64,000 nucleotides of DNA, taken from Rhexocercosporidium sp. MPI-PUGE-AT-0058. Its lineage: Eukaryota > Ascomycota > Leotiomycetes > Helotiales. Position 1 is the stretch's first letter. Every line of letters starts with the position of its first letter. The notes under the pieces were generated by a model. The model had not been told where the DNA came from. It did no database searches and saw nothing but the letters and a program-made list of their open reading frames with translations. The stretch spans positions 1,178,001 to 1,242,000 of the forward strand of contig JAGTJL010000017.1 of assembly GCA_020746875.1 (NCBI GenBank), written 5' to 3'. A program made the position numbers and the translations under genes. Positions 35,401 to 46,705 of this stretch are shown piece after piece.

Positions 35401-36644
35401 TGTGTAGTTTCCCCTCTTCACTCCTAAAGAACGAGGCATACATGCCCCTTTCCACAGCAAACCAGTTCCCTGCCCGGAACCCATGAATGAATAATATTAA
35501 CATATTGACTCTGCTCAACAAGGATATTCACTGTCGTTCATGAGCTCATCATTCTCTCGTCTCCTCTCTACTCAGCGCAAGTATTTTGAAACGATCGAAA
35601 ACTAAATAGAGATACTCCCTCACCCTGCCTCCAAAATCAGCTGAGAAAATGAAAGATGCCTCCATAGAGACATGGATTATAGGTTCATTAGATAGAAAGT
35701 CTGTGCTACAGTCCATGGTGAAAAGTTACCCAGAGCGTACCATGTCTTTGTGTTGTGCGCCGAGTATGGCTCGTAAAGCAGTGTCGGATTCCTGTTTATG
35801 TACATAATTGTTACCAAGATAGAGTGTGTATCATTGTCTTTCCTTGTCGATTCACTCGACTGGACTCATCTTAGAATACTGGACCCCGCCTCACTTGAAG
35901 CCGGCCACAGCAGCAAGTTGAGGAAGATATCTTACTCGTGACGCAAGAGATACGAGGTGACAGTAATCTACCCTTGAGGGAGCGAGGGATTTATCTACGA
36001 TTCGTAGAACATGTTCGGAAGAATTGAGATACCATGTGCGGAAGAACGAAGAAATCGAGGAGACCTGTACGACGCACATAGAGTGTGTAAAATTCATCGA
36101 CAATATAGAAACTGGGAAACTAACTTCCCTTCCTATTTAGAATTAAAACTGTTGCCGGAGGACATTTAGAGCATCAAGAGTTGTTTTCTTGTGTAGATTA
36201 GTAAGGGAATAAGTGTTTTAATTGATGATTTGCTGTCATTCTCACGTCCCTTCCTTTCCCTACTCTCTACCGTGCATTTGCATCTTGAAAGCAGTACTTC
36301 AACTTCATCCCTAGTGTTTTTCAAGTCTACCTGTCGGTGCAGATGCCATGTGACAAGAGTCATATCTTACAAGTAAATAGATATTGAGACACTAAGTCTA
36401 CGAGTTCAGCAGCAGTCAAACTGGTAGAGATGGAAGGATGGTCTGGTAGTATATATAGGCAGCGACAAGGAGGACGAAGATGGCAAAGGGACAAATACAG
36501 ATAAATGTATTTCTGCGAAAGACCATAAATGATGGTCGTGCCCAGAGCTCGAAATGAGGAACAGGAAACAAAACACAAGACACCGCAAACGAAAGCTCTG
36601 GATTTTCAATCAAATCGTATTTCAAACGCAAGGAACTAAACTGT
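29412..36644. other. Gene-poor region, 7.2 kb
   Basis: No supported gene. One 134-codon frame on - (29872-30276) ends with a protein-like stretch (HFLNAESTRVLRERDKLH) but matches nothing I know. Other frames are short and isolated. A 16-nt poly-T tract lies at about 33666-33681. I saw no LTRs, terminal inverted repeats or transposase motifs. Confidence 0.4.
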
Positions 36645-37789
36645 CTAATCACTATCCAAGACTACAACCTCGGCCTCAGCCTCGCCCACACTCTCAACGC
36701 TTAACACATCCCCCGCATTCACATTGCTAATGAACGCTCCATCACCCTCACTCAACACCACCTCCTCACGCCCATCGATCCTAATCTTCGAGCTCCCATT
36801 CTTGGTCATCGGGAGATGGATATACACATTTCGTCCCTCGGTTTTCTTGACCGCATCCGCACCAATCGTCCACTTGAATCGTTTATCAACAGGTATGATG
36901 CCCGCAGCCATGACGAGATCTGCATGGATGGGTATCGTGTCTGGCAGTGTGGCCTCAGCTGCTTTCTCTTGTGCGGGTGTGGCGCCTTTTCCGCCTACAA
37001 GGGGGGAAAGGATGGGGAGGAAGGCGGCGCGTTTGGCGTCTTCGGAGAAAGTCTTTGTGTGGTAGCGGGGTGTGAGACCGCGTGCCCATGGGAGGGCCCA
37101 GATCTGGAGGAAGTGGACTTGTTCGTCTGATTCGTTTTGTTCGGAGTGTGCAATGCCTGAAAGAAATTTTTTGGTTAGTATTTGGGTTTGAGAAAAATGG
37201 GGAGGGGTAGAGGGGGAAGCATACCACTTCCACCAGTTGTGAATTGCACATCACCTCTCTTCATCCTGTAAAAGTCATCGCCTTGCATTCCCTCGGCACC
37301 CTTCTTGATCATGCTATCTCTGTGCGTCAACTCGCCGCTAAGGATATAGCTGAAGATCTCGGCGTCGCGATGAGGATGTGTGGGGAAGCCGCTTCCACCA
37401 TCAACACGATCCTCGTTGAGGACTCGCAGACTGCCAAAATGCTGGTACTTTGGATCGTAGTAGTTGGCGAAGGAGAAGGTATGGTATGTGTTCAACCAGC
37501 CATGGTTTGCGTGGCCGCGCTCGTCGGATCTACGAGGCACGATTTTGGCGTGGGAGAGAGCTTTAGACATGGTGTTCTTGACGGCTTTGATCGAGCTCAT
37601 AGATGGTTCGGTAGACGTAGTCGTTGTGACGGATTGGATGGGTATGGTGGTCGGAGATGTTCGTATACCTGTGTCGGTCTTGTGGGTGAAGACTGTAAAG
37701 CTGTAGAAGAAGTCTCTGAGTTGTTGCGAACTGTAGAAGATGCTGATTGAAAGAACGAAAAGGGAACTGGAAATGAAGAGGAGCTTCAT
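36645..37789 (-). CDS. Pirin-family bicupin protein
   Basis: Cupin-fold protein of the pirin/YhhW type; family members bind iron and some have quercetinase-like dioxygenase or transcription-cofactor activity. Exons: 37789..37225 and 37156..36645 (intron 68 nt, splitting a Gly codon in TTGGSG|IAHSE), 358 aa from the longest start. Metal ligands are all present: His138 and His140 in FPTHPHRDAE, His192 and Glu194 in IAHSEQ. The conserved entry segment RRSDERGHANHGWL begins at about residue 87. The first 30 residues are strongly hydrophobic (KLLFISSSLFVLSISIFY), so the long form would be secreted or membrane anchored. An internal ATG at 37600 (MSSIKAVKNT) gives an ordinary cytosolic/nuclear pirin of 295 aa and may be the true start. 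It is divergent from the glyoxalase-fold gene at 38837. Confidence 0.87.
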
Positions 37790-38836
37790 TTATAGGACAG
37801 CAGAGATGGACCAGAACATTGGAGATGATTGGAGAAGAAATGGAGAAAGAAGGAATTTGTGCAATTACATGAGGATTGGGAATTAGTACCTTGGTTAGTG
37901 GTGTTGATTGGAGAGGCTGACCTGATGCTTTGCGGCCCTTGAGGAGTGTTTTTGCGTTGGAAAAGGCGTTCTTGGTGACGGCATCCTTAGAAATCACCTT
38001 AATCAGCAAGTCTGGACTCGCGGGAGGTCTAGCCGCATTGGGACGACCCCGCCAGACGCCTCGGCTGGCCAATCTCTGGCTTTTGATTGGAAGAATCGAT
38101 TTCCGCATGAGGAAACTTCATCGTTCCAGAGAGCAAGCAGTCTTCGTATTTTGATATCGCCTACATCATTGTTGGCTTAGAAGCTGTGTCTTGGTACGGG
38201 CTGCATTGACTGCGCCCTATGAGATACGAGAAATCCCAAGTAGAGGTCGCTTTAGAGTTGTTGATCTCGCTTGAGCTGGTGCTTGGGAAGCTGATTCAGC
38301 GGTTGGGATGAAGAGAGAGATGGGAGAACATGGCTAGTTACTACAATTTCCGTGTGTTTCTTGTGAACACGAAGAGATGTGTATATTTTAGTATTTGAAA
38401 TTCAGTTGCATCTCGTGTCGACTTGTCTCTTTTCAAATCCGTCCCAGTCTTTTGTGCTAGGCGTGTTCTGTTTGCATCTTTTAGTCTTTTGCTGTTGACG
38501 ATTATCTACTAGAAATATGGTCCACCTATTTCAGAGGAAACTTGCATTTCATCTCAAGTCGACACTATTCCAGCTTCTGCCTGCTGAACCGTCCAGCTGC
38601 AGTTGCGAAAAGCTTCATTGCTGCCTAGTATCGGTCCATCGTAGCACCATCTTACCTTTACCCCACTTCCCCTACTCAACCTTATCATCAAGCTACCTCT
38701 CGTCAGAGGAAGTCAAATTTATCGTCACAAAACGCAAAGAGCTTCTGACAAGAATCTAGTTGACTTCGTGTTATAATCTCATCATTTGCACAGCCTACCC
38801 GCACCCTCAAGCGATAACCCTCTCCTTCACATCAAA
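37790..38836. other. Divergent intergenic region
   Basis: About 1 kb between the pirin gene (-) and the glyoxalase-fold gene (+), presumably holding both promoters. An open frame on - from ATG 38108 (MRKSILPIKSQRLASRGVW) is basic and could be an upstream exon or alternative N-terminus of the pirin transcript, but no splice pair is compelling. Confidence 0.4.
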
Positions 38837-39253
38837 ATGGCCCATCCCACCTCGTCAGCATGGAAGATCATCCCACAATTCCAATCCCTGTCGATAACCC
38901 GCACCATGAACTTCTACACCACCGAACTTGGTTTTCAAGTTGGCGGAATGCATCCAGAAGACAGCTCGAATCCTACCTTCTGCTCTCTCGCCATCGGCGC
39001 CAAAGCTGAAGCCAACATCTATTTTCGCTTGTGCGAAGCAGAAGATTTCCACGCTGGAAGTGCTTGGATCGCTCTTGGCACTGCTGAGTTGGATGCGTTT
39101 TATGAGAGGGTGAAGAAAGAGGGAAGAGTGTCGATTGTGGAGGAGTTGCAGGACAAGGAGTGGGGATATCGACAGTTTGCCGTGAAGGATGGGGATGGGA
39201 ATGTGCTTACTTTCTTCAAGTTTCTGGAAGGGGGAAATCCTGGAACTGGATGA
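38837..39253 (+). CDS. Glyoxalase/bleomycin-resistance fold (VOC) protein
   Basis: Small intronless protein of 138 aa, one VOC module of paired beta-alpha-beta-beta-beta units. The N-terminal half has IPQFQSLSITRTMNFYTTELGF and the C-terminal half ends with WGYRQFAVKDGDGNVLTFF, the usual VOC ending where a metal-ligand Glu is often replaced. Typical metal ligands are not obvious, so it may be a binding protein rather than an enzyme. ATG 38837 is the first in-frame ATG; the frame extends upstream only with a TTG. Same strand as the F-box gene 364 bp downstream. Confidence 0.85.
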   Translation: MAHPTSSAWKIIPQFQSLSITRTMNFYTTELGFQVGGMHPEDSSNPTFCSLAIGAKAEANIYFRLCEAEDFHAGSAWIALGTAELDAFYERVKKEGRVSIVEELQDKEWGYRQFAVKDGDGNVLTFFKFLEGGNPGTG

Positions 39254-39616
39254 TTGACTTAGTTTCAGTTAAAACTGCTATTGCAGATACTCTCCGTGTT
39301 GTTCTGCCTCTTCCTGAAGATGATCCCAAGATTGAGGAGGTGATTCACGTGCTGTTCTGCCTCAGGCACGACACCCGAAACCAGCAACCAGCCCATTTCG
39401 CCCCCTGCACGTGGCTGGAAGCAGCCGACTGGTGGCAACCAGAACCCGGACCCGAACCATACCGTGGCAACTTTGGCCCTTACGCGCCGTCGCTTGCTTG
39501 GATCAAGAATCTGACGAGATATCTCATTTTCATTTTCATCTCAGACCCGAACACCTTAACCCCAGAAAAAAAATATACTTCTTCCCCAGATTCTCCCCTC
39601 TTTCCCCGCATCCACC
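39254..39616. other. Intergenic region upstream of F-box gene
   Basis: Leader/promoter of the F-box gene. A Pro-rich open frame crosses it but continues out of phase into the F-box gene and is not supported. Confidence 0.45.
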
Positions 39617-40848
39617 ATGTCGACATGCGACCCCACAATCCCTGTGGGGGAGCAGGCACAGGGACGGGAACTCAGCAATCTGCCCGAGGAGCTGCTCATC
39701 AACATCATGGAAGCCCTACCCGCGCAACGCGACCTAGCAGCCGTGTGTCTAGTATCGCGACGTCTGAATTCCGTCGCTGACCCCGTGCTCTATAAATCCA
39801 TCCTCTTCGACCAGCCGAAACACCACCTCCTATTCTCCGAATCGCTCGTCACGCGTCCGAGACGAGGCTCGCTGATCCAGAACGTGAGAGTTGACTTCCC
39901 TAGCGCCGAGTTGGCTGATATCATGTGCTTGACCGACACGCCGCATCCTATTGATCGCTTCTCGCATACCATTTCTACCATGTCGAATCTAGAGGACTTG
40001 GTCATCTCGGTTCCTGAAAGTCTGTCTCATGGTATTGGGAATCTGTTCAATGGCCCTTTTGACCTTGCTTGTCTGAAGACCTGTAAGTCATCCCTTCATC
40101 TTCAAGTGCCCACCGCATTCCTCATACCATATAAAAGTTCTGAATTCTCACATACATCTCAACAGGCGCTCTCTTCTATCAACGTGAAGACGGCGGGTAC
40201 TGGGACCTCCAAGAAAACATCCACATCTTCGGCCACCCGACGCTGGAACACCTCATCATCCGCCGTGCCAAGCTCGACGAGCGCGGTTTCGAATCGCTCG
40301 AAAAACCATGGTACACCGGTCTCAAGACCCTCCAACTCCTCGAATGCGACATCCACGACGACGCACTCGCCGATTTACTCGTCCTTCCCGAAGCCCTGGA
40401 GGAAATCACCATCACGCAGCTCGCCGACCCAGAACCAGCACTTGAGGAAAGTCCTGAGTATATGGAAGATTACATCCTCTCGTGTCGCTCGGCGCAACAT
40501 TCTCTCCAGAAGATCACGATTGACTTCCCCACTCTGGCTGGCAAGAATCCTCTCAAATTGCGTGATTTCGAGCTCTTGACTGAGTTGAAATTGAGGGATC
40601 ATCAGCTGTTCGGTATGAAGACCCCGAGGTTGCAGAGTGTGGCTCTACCACAGAACTTGGAGAGGTTGGAGTTCTTGAGTGAAGTGGGCAAGGATGATGA
40701 GGTTGCTGAGTTACTGTGTTATACGATTGAGAATAGGGATATTTTCGCGAGGAAGTGGGTCGATTTGGTTGTTGTTGAGGGGAAGGGGGTGCCGGATAGG
40801 ATCAAGGAGGTTTGTGAGCCTTTGGAGGGGTTTTTGAAATTAAAATGA
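39617..40848 (+). CDS. F-box protein
   Basis: Predicted substrate adaptor of an SCF ubiquitin ligase. Exons 39617..40082 and 40166..40848 (intron 83 nt, GTAAGT..ACAG, splitting a Cys codon), 382 aa. The F-box is at residues 19-62: LSNLPEELLINIMEALPAQ followed by LAAVCLVSRRLNSVADPVLY, the Skp1-binding pattern. The rest contains leucine-rich, loosely repeated segments (LKTLQLLECDIHDDALADLL; LEEITITQL; LTELKLRDHQLFG) resembling degenerate leucine-rich repeats. The substrate cannot be inferred. The second exon restores a long open frame with this LRR-like character, supporting the intron. Confidence 0.87.
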
Positions 40849-41593
40849 TTGGGGTGGATGGGTGTTGAATATGGTGGGTATTCAGTGCTATGAATCCGTG
40901 GTATTTGGAGATTGAAAATTGGGAGTGCACAGCTGGATATGAGCGCTCCTGTACTGGATTGGACTTTTGTTGATGCGGAGATGCCTACAGAGACTAGATG
41001 GGAGGAAGACTAGAAGTCAGATGACCTAGAGTATAGACCGTCATCGAACAGATTGCGTTGAATGCGTAGACTGGTTAGGATAGGATAGACCGAGACCGAA
41101 CAGACACACAGAGAGACAAACAGAGAGACAAACGGACAGACAGACACAGAGGATCGGACGATAGATTGCGCTGCACTATACCCAAAAGCAAAAGATTCTT
41201 CTTTATCATCAAGATAGCAGCCCTTTACAGAAATCAATCCTTACACACCTACCTAGCAAGAGTGTCCTTGGTGGATTAGGGTCTACTCGCGCCCTTTCAT
41301 TGAGGTTTATTGAATTTAAGTTTAGATGATGCTTTTCAACAAATATTCTGCGGCGTTCTAGCAATGCTTATCATTCTGCATATCTTCGTCGCCATGCAAG
41401 TGTTTAAGGAAATTCGAGGAAGAACGAATCTGATATGGTGTATGAAATCATGCCAGAAAGTGTACTGTACAAGACAGATTTTGGATTCATTCGACCCTTT
41501 CCAACCTCGCTTAATCCCTTCCATCAACACAGCCCTCCTCAATTCCCTTTCCCTTCCCCTCCCCTCCCCTCCCTCTCCCACCATACCACAACC
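40849..41593. other. Intergenic region
   Basis: No supported gene between the F-box gene (+) and the DUF8021 gene (-), which converge. It contains an imperfect GACA/CAGA repeat at 41095-41152. A Pro-rich frame at 41310-41882 + is antisense to DUF8021 and rejected. Confidence 0.5.
41095..41152. repeat. Imperfect (CAGA)/(GACA) microsatellite
   Basis: Interrupted tetranucleotide purine-rich repeat of the form GACAGACACACAGAGAGACA. No coding role seen. Confidence 0.7.
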
Positions 41594-42516
41594 TCACCTC
41601 CCACACCCCTTCGTTGCACAAACTGTAAGCTCATGCACATACCTGATCCCGCCACCCTCAACCCTCACTAAATTACTACTCGGCGTCCCCTCGGGCCTGA
41701 TCTTATCAATAAACGGGAAATCATCAAACACATCCACCGCGCCGACCTCCTCATCAACCACATACCTCCTATTCGTGATCTTGAACGGCAGTGGGAACAG
41801 CGGCATCCTACAGGTATTCGTCGTCGTGTTTTTCGAGCCCGTGTACGCGCCGCCTTCAAGACGCGCACAGGGACTCCCGTAGGGGACTTTAATTGAGGAG
41901 TCGCCCCAGCTGTCGAGGTATGCGTCTGCTGCAGCTTGTATGACGGTGCGGGAATCGCGCTTGTTGAGGGGAATGGCGTCCCATTTCTCTATTGAATTCC
42001 AATATAGGTGCCCTGTGGCGTTGAACACCCAGTCACCTTCATCGGTAACTACGCTCTCCATCGACTGCATCACGAGTTTCTCCCCTTCCACTTGCCCTTC
42101 ACCCGTATCCATACCGGTACTGGAAAACAACATGCGTGTGTGAATCACGTACGGGTGTTTATTACTCGCGGCTGTGAGCTCGGTGAATGTAGCGCATGAG
42201 AATGTGTCGTGCAAGGAGCGGTGGATGTCTATGTGCAGCGTGGTGGCGAGGATGCTGCTGGCAAGGGGAACGGGGAGGGAATTCTCGGCGTAGGTGTAGT
42301 TGAAGGTGCTGTTTGGAGTGAAAAGCAGGTGGGGGAGCCCAGAAGTTTGGGCATTTACTAATGGGGATAGTTAGAGCGCTTTAGAGGAGTGGGTGGTGGT
42401 GCAGGAGGGGGAGAGATACCATAGGCGGCTGTGGCATCTTGGAGGAGTGCGCGAGGACAGGCGCCGGAGACGTGAGAGAATAGTCCTAGACAGACTAAGG
42501 CGAGGAAATGGATCAT
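41594..42516 (-). CDS. Secreted DUF8021-family protein
   Basis: Exons 42516..42420 and 42357..41594 (intron 62 nt, GTATCT..TTAG), 286 aa. The first exon encodes a classic signal peptide (MIHFLALVCLGLFSHVSGA, cleavage near residue 19). The mature protein shows the fungal DUF8021 pattern: DTFSC..., ASNKHPYVIHTRMLFS, DEGDWVFNATGHLYW, a VIQAAADAYLDSW helix, PYGSPCARLEGGAYTG, ITNRRYVVDEEVGAVDVF and a final GGIRYVHELTVC. The conserved cysteines suggest an extracellular disulfide-stabilised fold. The biochemical role of the family is not established to my knowledge. The protein ends with a short ATKGCGR tail. Confidence 0.88.
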
Positions 42517-45500
42517 GATATCGCTTCTTCACAAAACTCGCTCTTGAAATCGTACAATTCTCGGGTTAAGGAACCGTGAGAATGGTTCATGCTGGCTAGA
42601 AATGGCTTTGTTCTTCTACTCTATTAAATCAGTGAAGCGGAAAGAGGGGCATGATTGCTTGTCTTCTTTTCCCTCTTCTTCCAAGTTTTTTCAGTATATG
42701 AAAGCCGGGAGCAGGCGTTTCTCGGTAGTTCGTGCTTGGTTGGTTTTTGTGGGAATGGATCGGGATGAGATATGGGTTTGGTGCAAGTGCCGCTTGAGTT
42801 TACCCGCAATTTGTTTATCTCAACTGCCGAGTTCCTAAAAGGGATTGACTGGAGTGAATAAACGTGTGATGGGATATCAGCAGTGCGGATGTAGAGAGAT
42901 GATGGAATTTCAGAGCAGGTGGGGCTGTTTGTACGGAGGGGGTAATTTAAAGTCTAGATGGAATGAGCGGCTGTTCTTCCATGCTGATCAGCCAAAGCCC
43001 ACCTGGAAGAAACTAATGTGCTCTAGACATACTAATACTGAGAATTAGAGCTTTCCCTGTACTTGGTATCTCTATTGTCATGATTTTCTCCAACAAGTCA
43101 GGTCTCGAGATCGTCTACAGATATGAACCACCTACAGAGCACATCACAACATCGCAAGAGCCAGAACAGCCAGTGATGAGAAAAGGTCAGAGGAGAGGAG
43201 GAGGAGTAACACAATACCTTCTTCTGAATCACGGAGAGGTAACGATGTGATTTCTCGAGGGATTAGCGCTCGTTACTTATCCTGCGATTTCACCTTTCTT
43301 TCCGGAGCGCGATTATTTAGTGGTAGTTCGTTGCTATTATGAACAGTCGCCATGTCATCTCCCACGATATTTTTTTTTTTTGAAACGAACTCTTCATTCT
43401 ACATGGTTCCGGAAATAGGCTCACCTTGATACCTACCTCTAGCCATCGGCAGGTCGACCCTTTTGCTTGTGAATGTATTACAACAGTGATATTTCTGCCC
43501 ACAAAACATCAAAGTCAGCTACCGAGAGTGCAGGTTCATGTTCATGTGAACATTCAATGCTAAATAAAGTAAACAAACTTGTAACGGCTGGTGGCGATAT
43601 CTCATTACTTAAATGTGTCTACACCTTAGATCCAATAGAAGTACTAAGACCTTTCGCAATCAATGTCCGGAAAATATTATTGAGGTGATACGCAGGCAGA
43701 GCATCGACCGCACGAAAATTCCGTACCGTACCAAATACTTCTTAATCACAAACCCAGCACACCTATACAGCAGCAGGCGTATCTGCTAGATCGACACTCC
43801 GGATGAGGTCAAAATTGCAATATCCTTGTGAAGCCAGATGAGAAATTAAGTACTCACACAGCAGCCCCTAGGATAGGACTTTGCAGGATCAACACTGCGC
43901 TTTCATTTTTTGAGTCATGAACTTAATATGCAAAACTATCGCTCAGATGGCATAGTCTCAGTGGATCATGGGGTGACAGTGGTATTTAGAAAATTCATCA
44001 CTAAGTATATGAAGCCCAGCATGACTTGCAAAGCTAGAGAACAATATACGACTGGTAGACAACAATGCTGAGCTGGGACATGGAATGTCGCTTAAATATC
44101 AAGAATGAATTACACGCAGTAGGCGTTCAGCTCAACAAGTGTTCAAGTTTCTAGCTTCAATCACTTTACCTCCCAGCTTTTAGTATTATCTCTCTACACT
44201 CATGAGTACTTTTCTTCTGCTAAATAGCTCCAAATGAAATTCTCGGAGTTAATAGCTGACGATAAATTGACAACGATAGCCACGGCACTCTACGCTCGCC
44301 TCTTACCATTTCCTGACTCAAAACACTTCAATTTATGTATTACACATAGGGTACCCCTTCATGTACATTAAATCCAAAGACCCGTTCGTTGTTCCGGTAG
44401 AGTACGGGTACGGGCGGTCAAGAACCACCAGTATATGAGATAGCTTGCAAGCACGGTTAGAGATGGAATATCTTGATTGTGAGCTAGGTCTTAAATAACC
44501 TTCCGTCCTAATAGGGCAATTTAGAAGTTCACAGCAGAGTTGCATAGTACTTTTAGGAGAAATGAGGATAGATGTACAAAGTGAAGTGGGAGGAATGAGA
44601 CTAGCCAGTATTACGGGATGGAATCGTCGCCCGTTGCATTGATATAATAATGCTAGGATACCAAGTCTTAATTTCTACGACTGACGCTCAAGCTCACAAG
44701 GAGCGACTGAAGACTGACCAGCTATGGGGCTTGACACATATGGTGCGTTGGTCATTTAGTTCAGCCAAACCTTTATGACAGATCAAAACGGATGCACCCG
44801 GAGGTACAATTGTAAATAACGCTTGCTGGCTGTGGAAACAGCGCCACAAAGGTTGAGTCGTTACCATTGCCATGTTCGCTGTCAACCTCAATTTCACTTA
44901 CAAGCATCAACAAGGTAGAGAAGGCCCCGAGTTACATGTTCACCAGCAAATCCACATCACTAAATCTACGGTGCCTAGTTTAATCTAGCATGATAGCCCC
45001 CAGACAAAAAATAGAGGCGTTTACTGTTCGACCATACGTGCTGACAAGGGGATGCAAGCTGTTGTATCATTTATTGAATAGGATGGCATTTGGCTTTGCG
45101 AAACAAGTATCACGAACTCAGGGCTCTAGATGGAGTACGACACTAGAGACTGAAGGAGAAGGGTGAGCGGTGTAACAGATCATAGACAGTACTTAAACGT
45201 TTTCATAGTGAATGGGGGTTCTTTATGATTGTGATGCGGGGATAAAATGGTAAGATTCTCAGGCAAAAGGCATGATAGAGTAATGACTGGATCTGGGGGT
45301 CTTTACATACCACTTGAACGATTCCCGCTCTTGCTCACCATATCAAATCAAAATCTTAATGAAAGAACGGCACTACAATTATTTGATATTTCAAACGCAC
45401 ATATTAACTGAACAAAAGCCTCGACATCTTGGGACTTCAAAAGTTATCAAGATTTGACGTTGACTTTGAAAGACTCGCTAAACCCACTGAGCAAAACATT

Positions 45501-46705
45501 CGCCTCAGGGTTTTACAGTTGAAAGCGGGGTAGTGCGGGGTATTCTAGAGTACCTTAGAACTGGGGAGCTGCAGTTAGAGATACTGAAAGGGGCGAACCC
45601 TATTGCAAGCTACAGGCGGGTGCACATTCGAACTGGAGAGCATGAAATACCTTTGGGGATACTTGTGGCTTGACCGTTTCTATTCCGACATCGAGGTGGC
45701 TTTGTAAGCAGGCCAGAGAGTGCGCGATTGTCTGGCCTTTTTTTTTTTGAACTTTTATATAAAGGTTAAAATCAAGAAGTTCACTACCACAATGAAAAAT
45801 CTTGCTTTCCGCTAGGGATTGCTTGATTCGGTGCAGCCTGCATGGCACTAGTAATATTTCTGCCTACACATATCAATTCGTTCACCTGGAGGGGGGGGGG
45901 GGGAGGGGGGTTTGTTTCATTAAAACTCAAACCCCGAGCAATATTTTCGATTCTCAGTCGCAGTCTAGACCTTCCAATCGAGTATATAAATGCCTCAAAA
46001 CCTTCGGCCTTCCTCCCCAAAGGGCCGAAGTAAAACATCTTCTAACCCAACCATACCCAGGAACAAAATAAACTTTTCTGGTACTTCCCGCCCCTTGAAA
46101 TGTGTCAAACCTTAAATTCCGACAGAGACATCGCACTCAGAGCATCCTCTCCTTCATGCCGCGAAAATTAGCTAGTCATGAGACATCAGCAAATCTAGAA
46201 CAGCCCAATAAGAAGGAAAGAAACATCACCTCTCGCATCAACGAACTCGGCCGGCCGGCCGTACTCTTTTGTCCGCCTTGGTCTATTTTGAGTCCTACCG
46301 AGGCTCTGTCCTAACACGCGCTTGTGAAAGTCAACAAAAATTTCGATACCAGATTACTGGTCCATGGATGTTTGCATATCTAGCTCCTGCGCTATCATAT
46401 CCACGTGGCTTGGAGGTGAGTGAGTATGCATGAAGTTCAAGAGTGGAGGGGGAAGAATGACCCCGCACTTAGTCTGGTCGTGCTGCATAAATCTTGTCAT
46501 GCACGGCGACTTCTCAGGAAAATACGTAAAAAATACAAGGAGCTTCACATCCGTAACTTTATATTCAATCGTTCTCACAGCCTCAGCACCTCAGCACCTC
46601 ATCCACATCACAACCTTCCTCGTGGGCCCATTTTTCATCAAGTAGAGCATATTTAGGCAAGGAATTCGGAAGCGGACAAGGAGAGTCACACCTCGGCCAA
46701 GACTC
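42517..46705. other. Gene-poor region, 4.2 kb
   Basis: No gene supported. Short open frames on both strands are isolated. Poly-T runs occur near 43371-43381 and 45740, and a G-rich tract at 45888-45910. The far right end (about 46.5-46.7 kb) is the presumed MOSC gene promoter. Confidence 0.45.
45888..45910. repeat. Poly-G tract
   Basis: Nearly uninterrupted G run (GGAGGG...GGAGGGGGG). Capable of G-quadruplex formation and also a likely sequencing-error site. Confidence 0.75.

Noticed and set aside
37563..38108. Basic open frame on - upstream of the pirin start, as a separate gene
   Set aside because: Its second half overlaps the pirin first exon in another phase; the first part could at most be an upstream exon.
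41310..41882. 190-codon Pro-rich frame on +
   Set aside because: Antisense to the well-supported DUF8021 coding exon.
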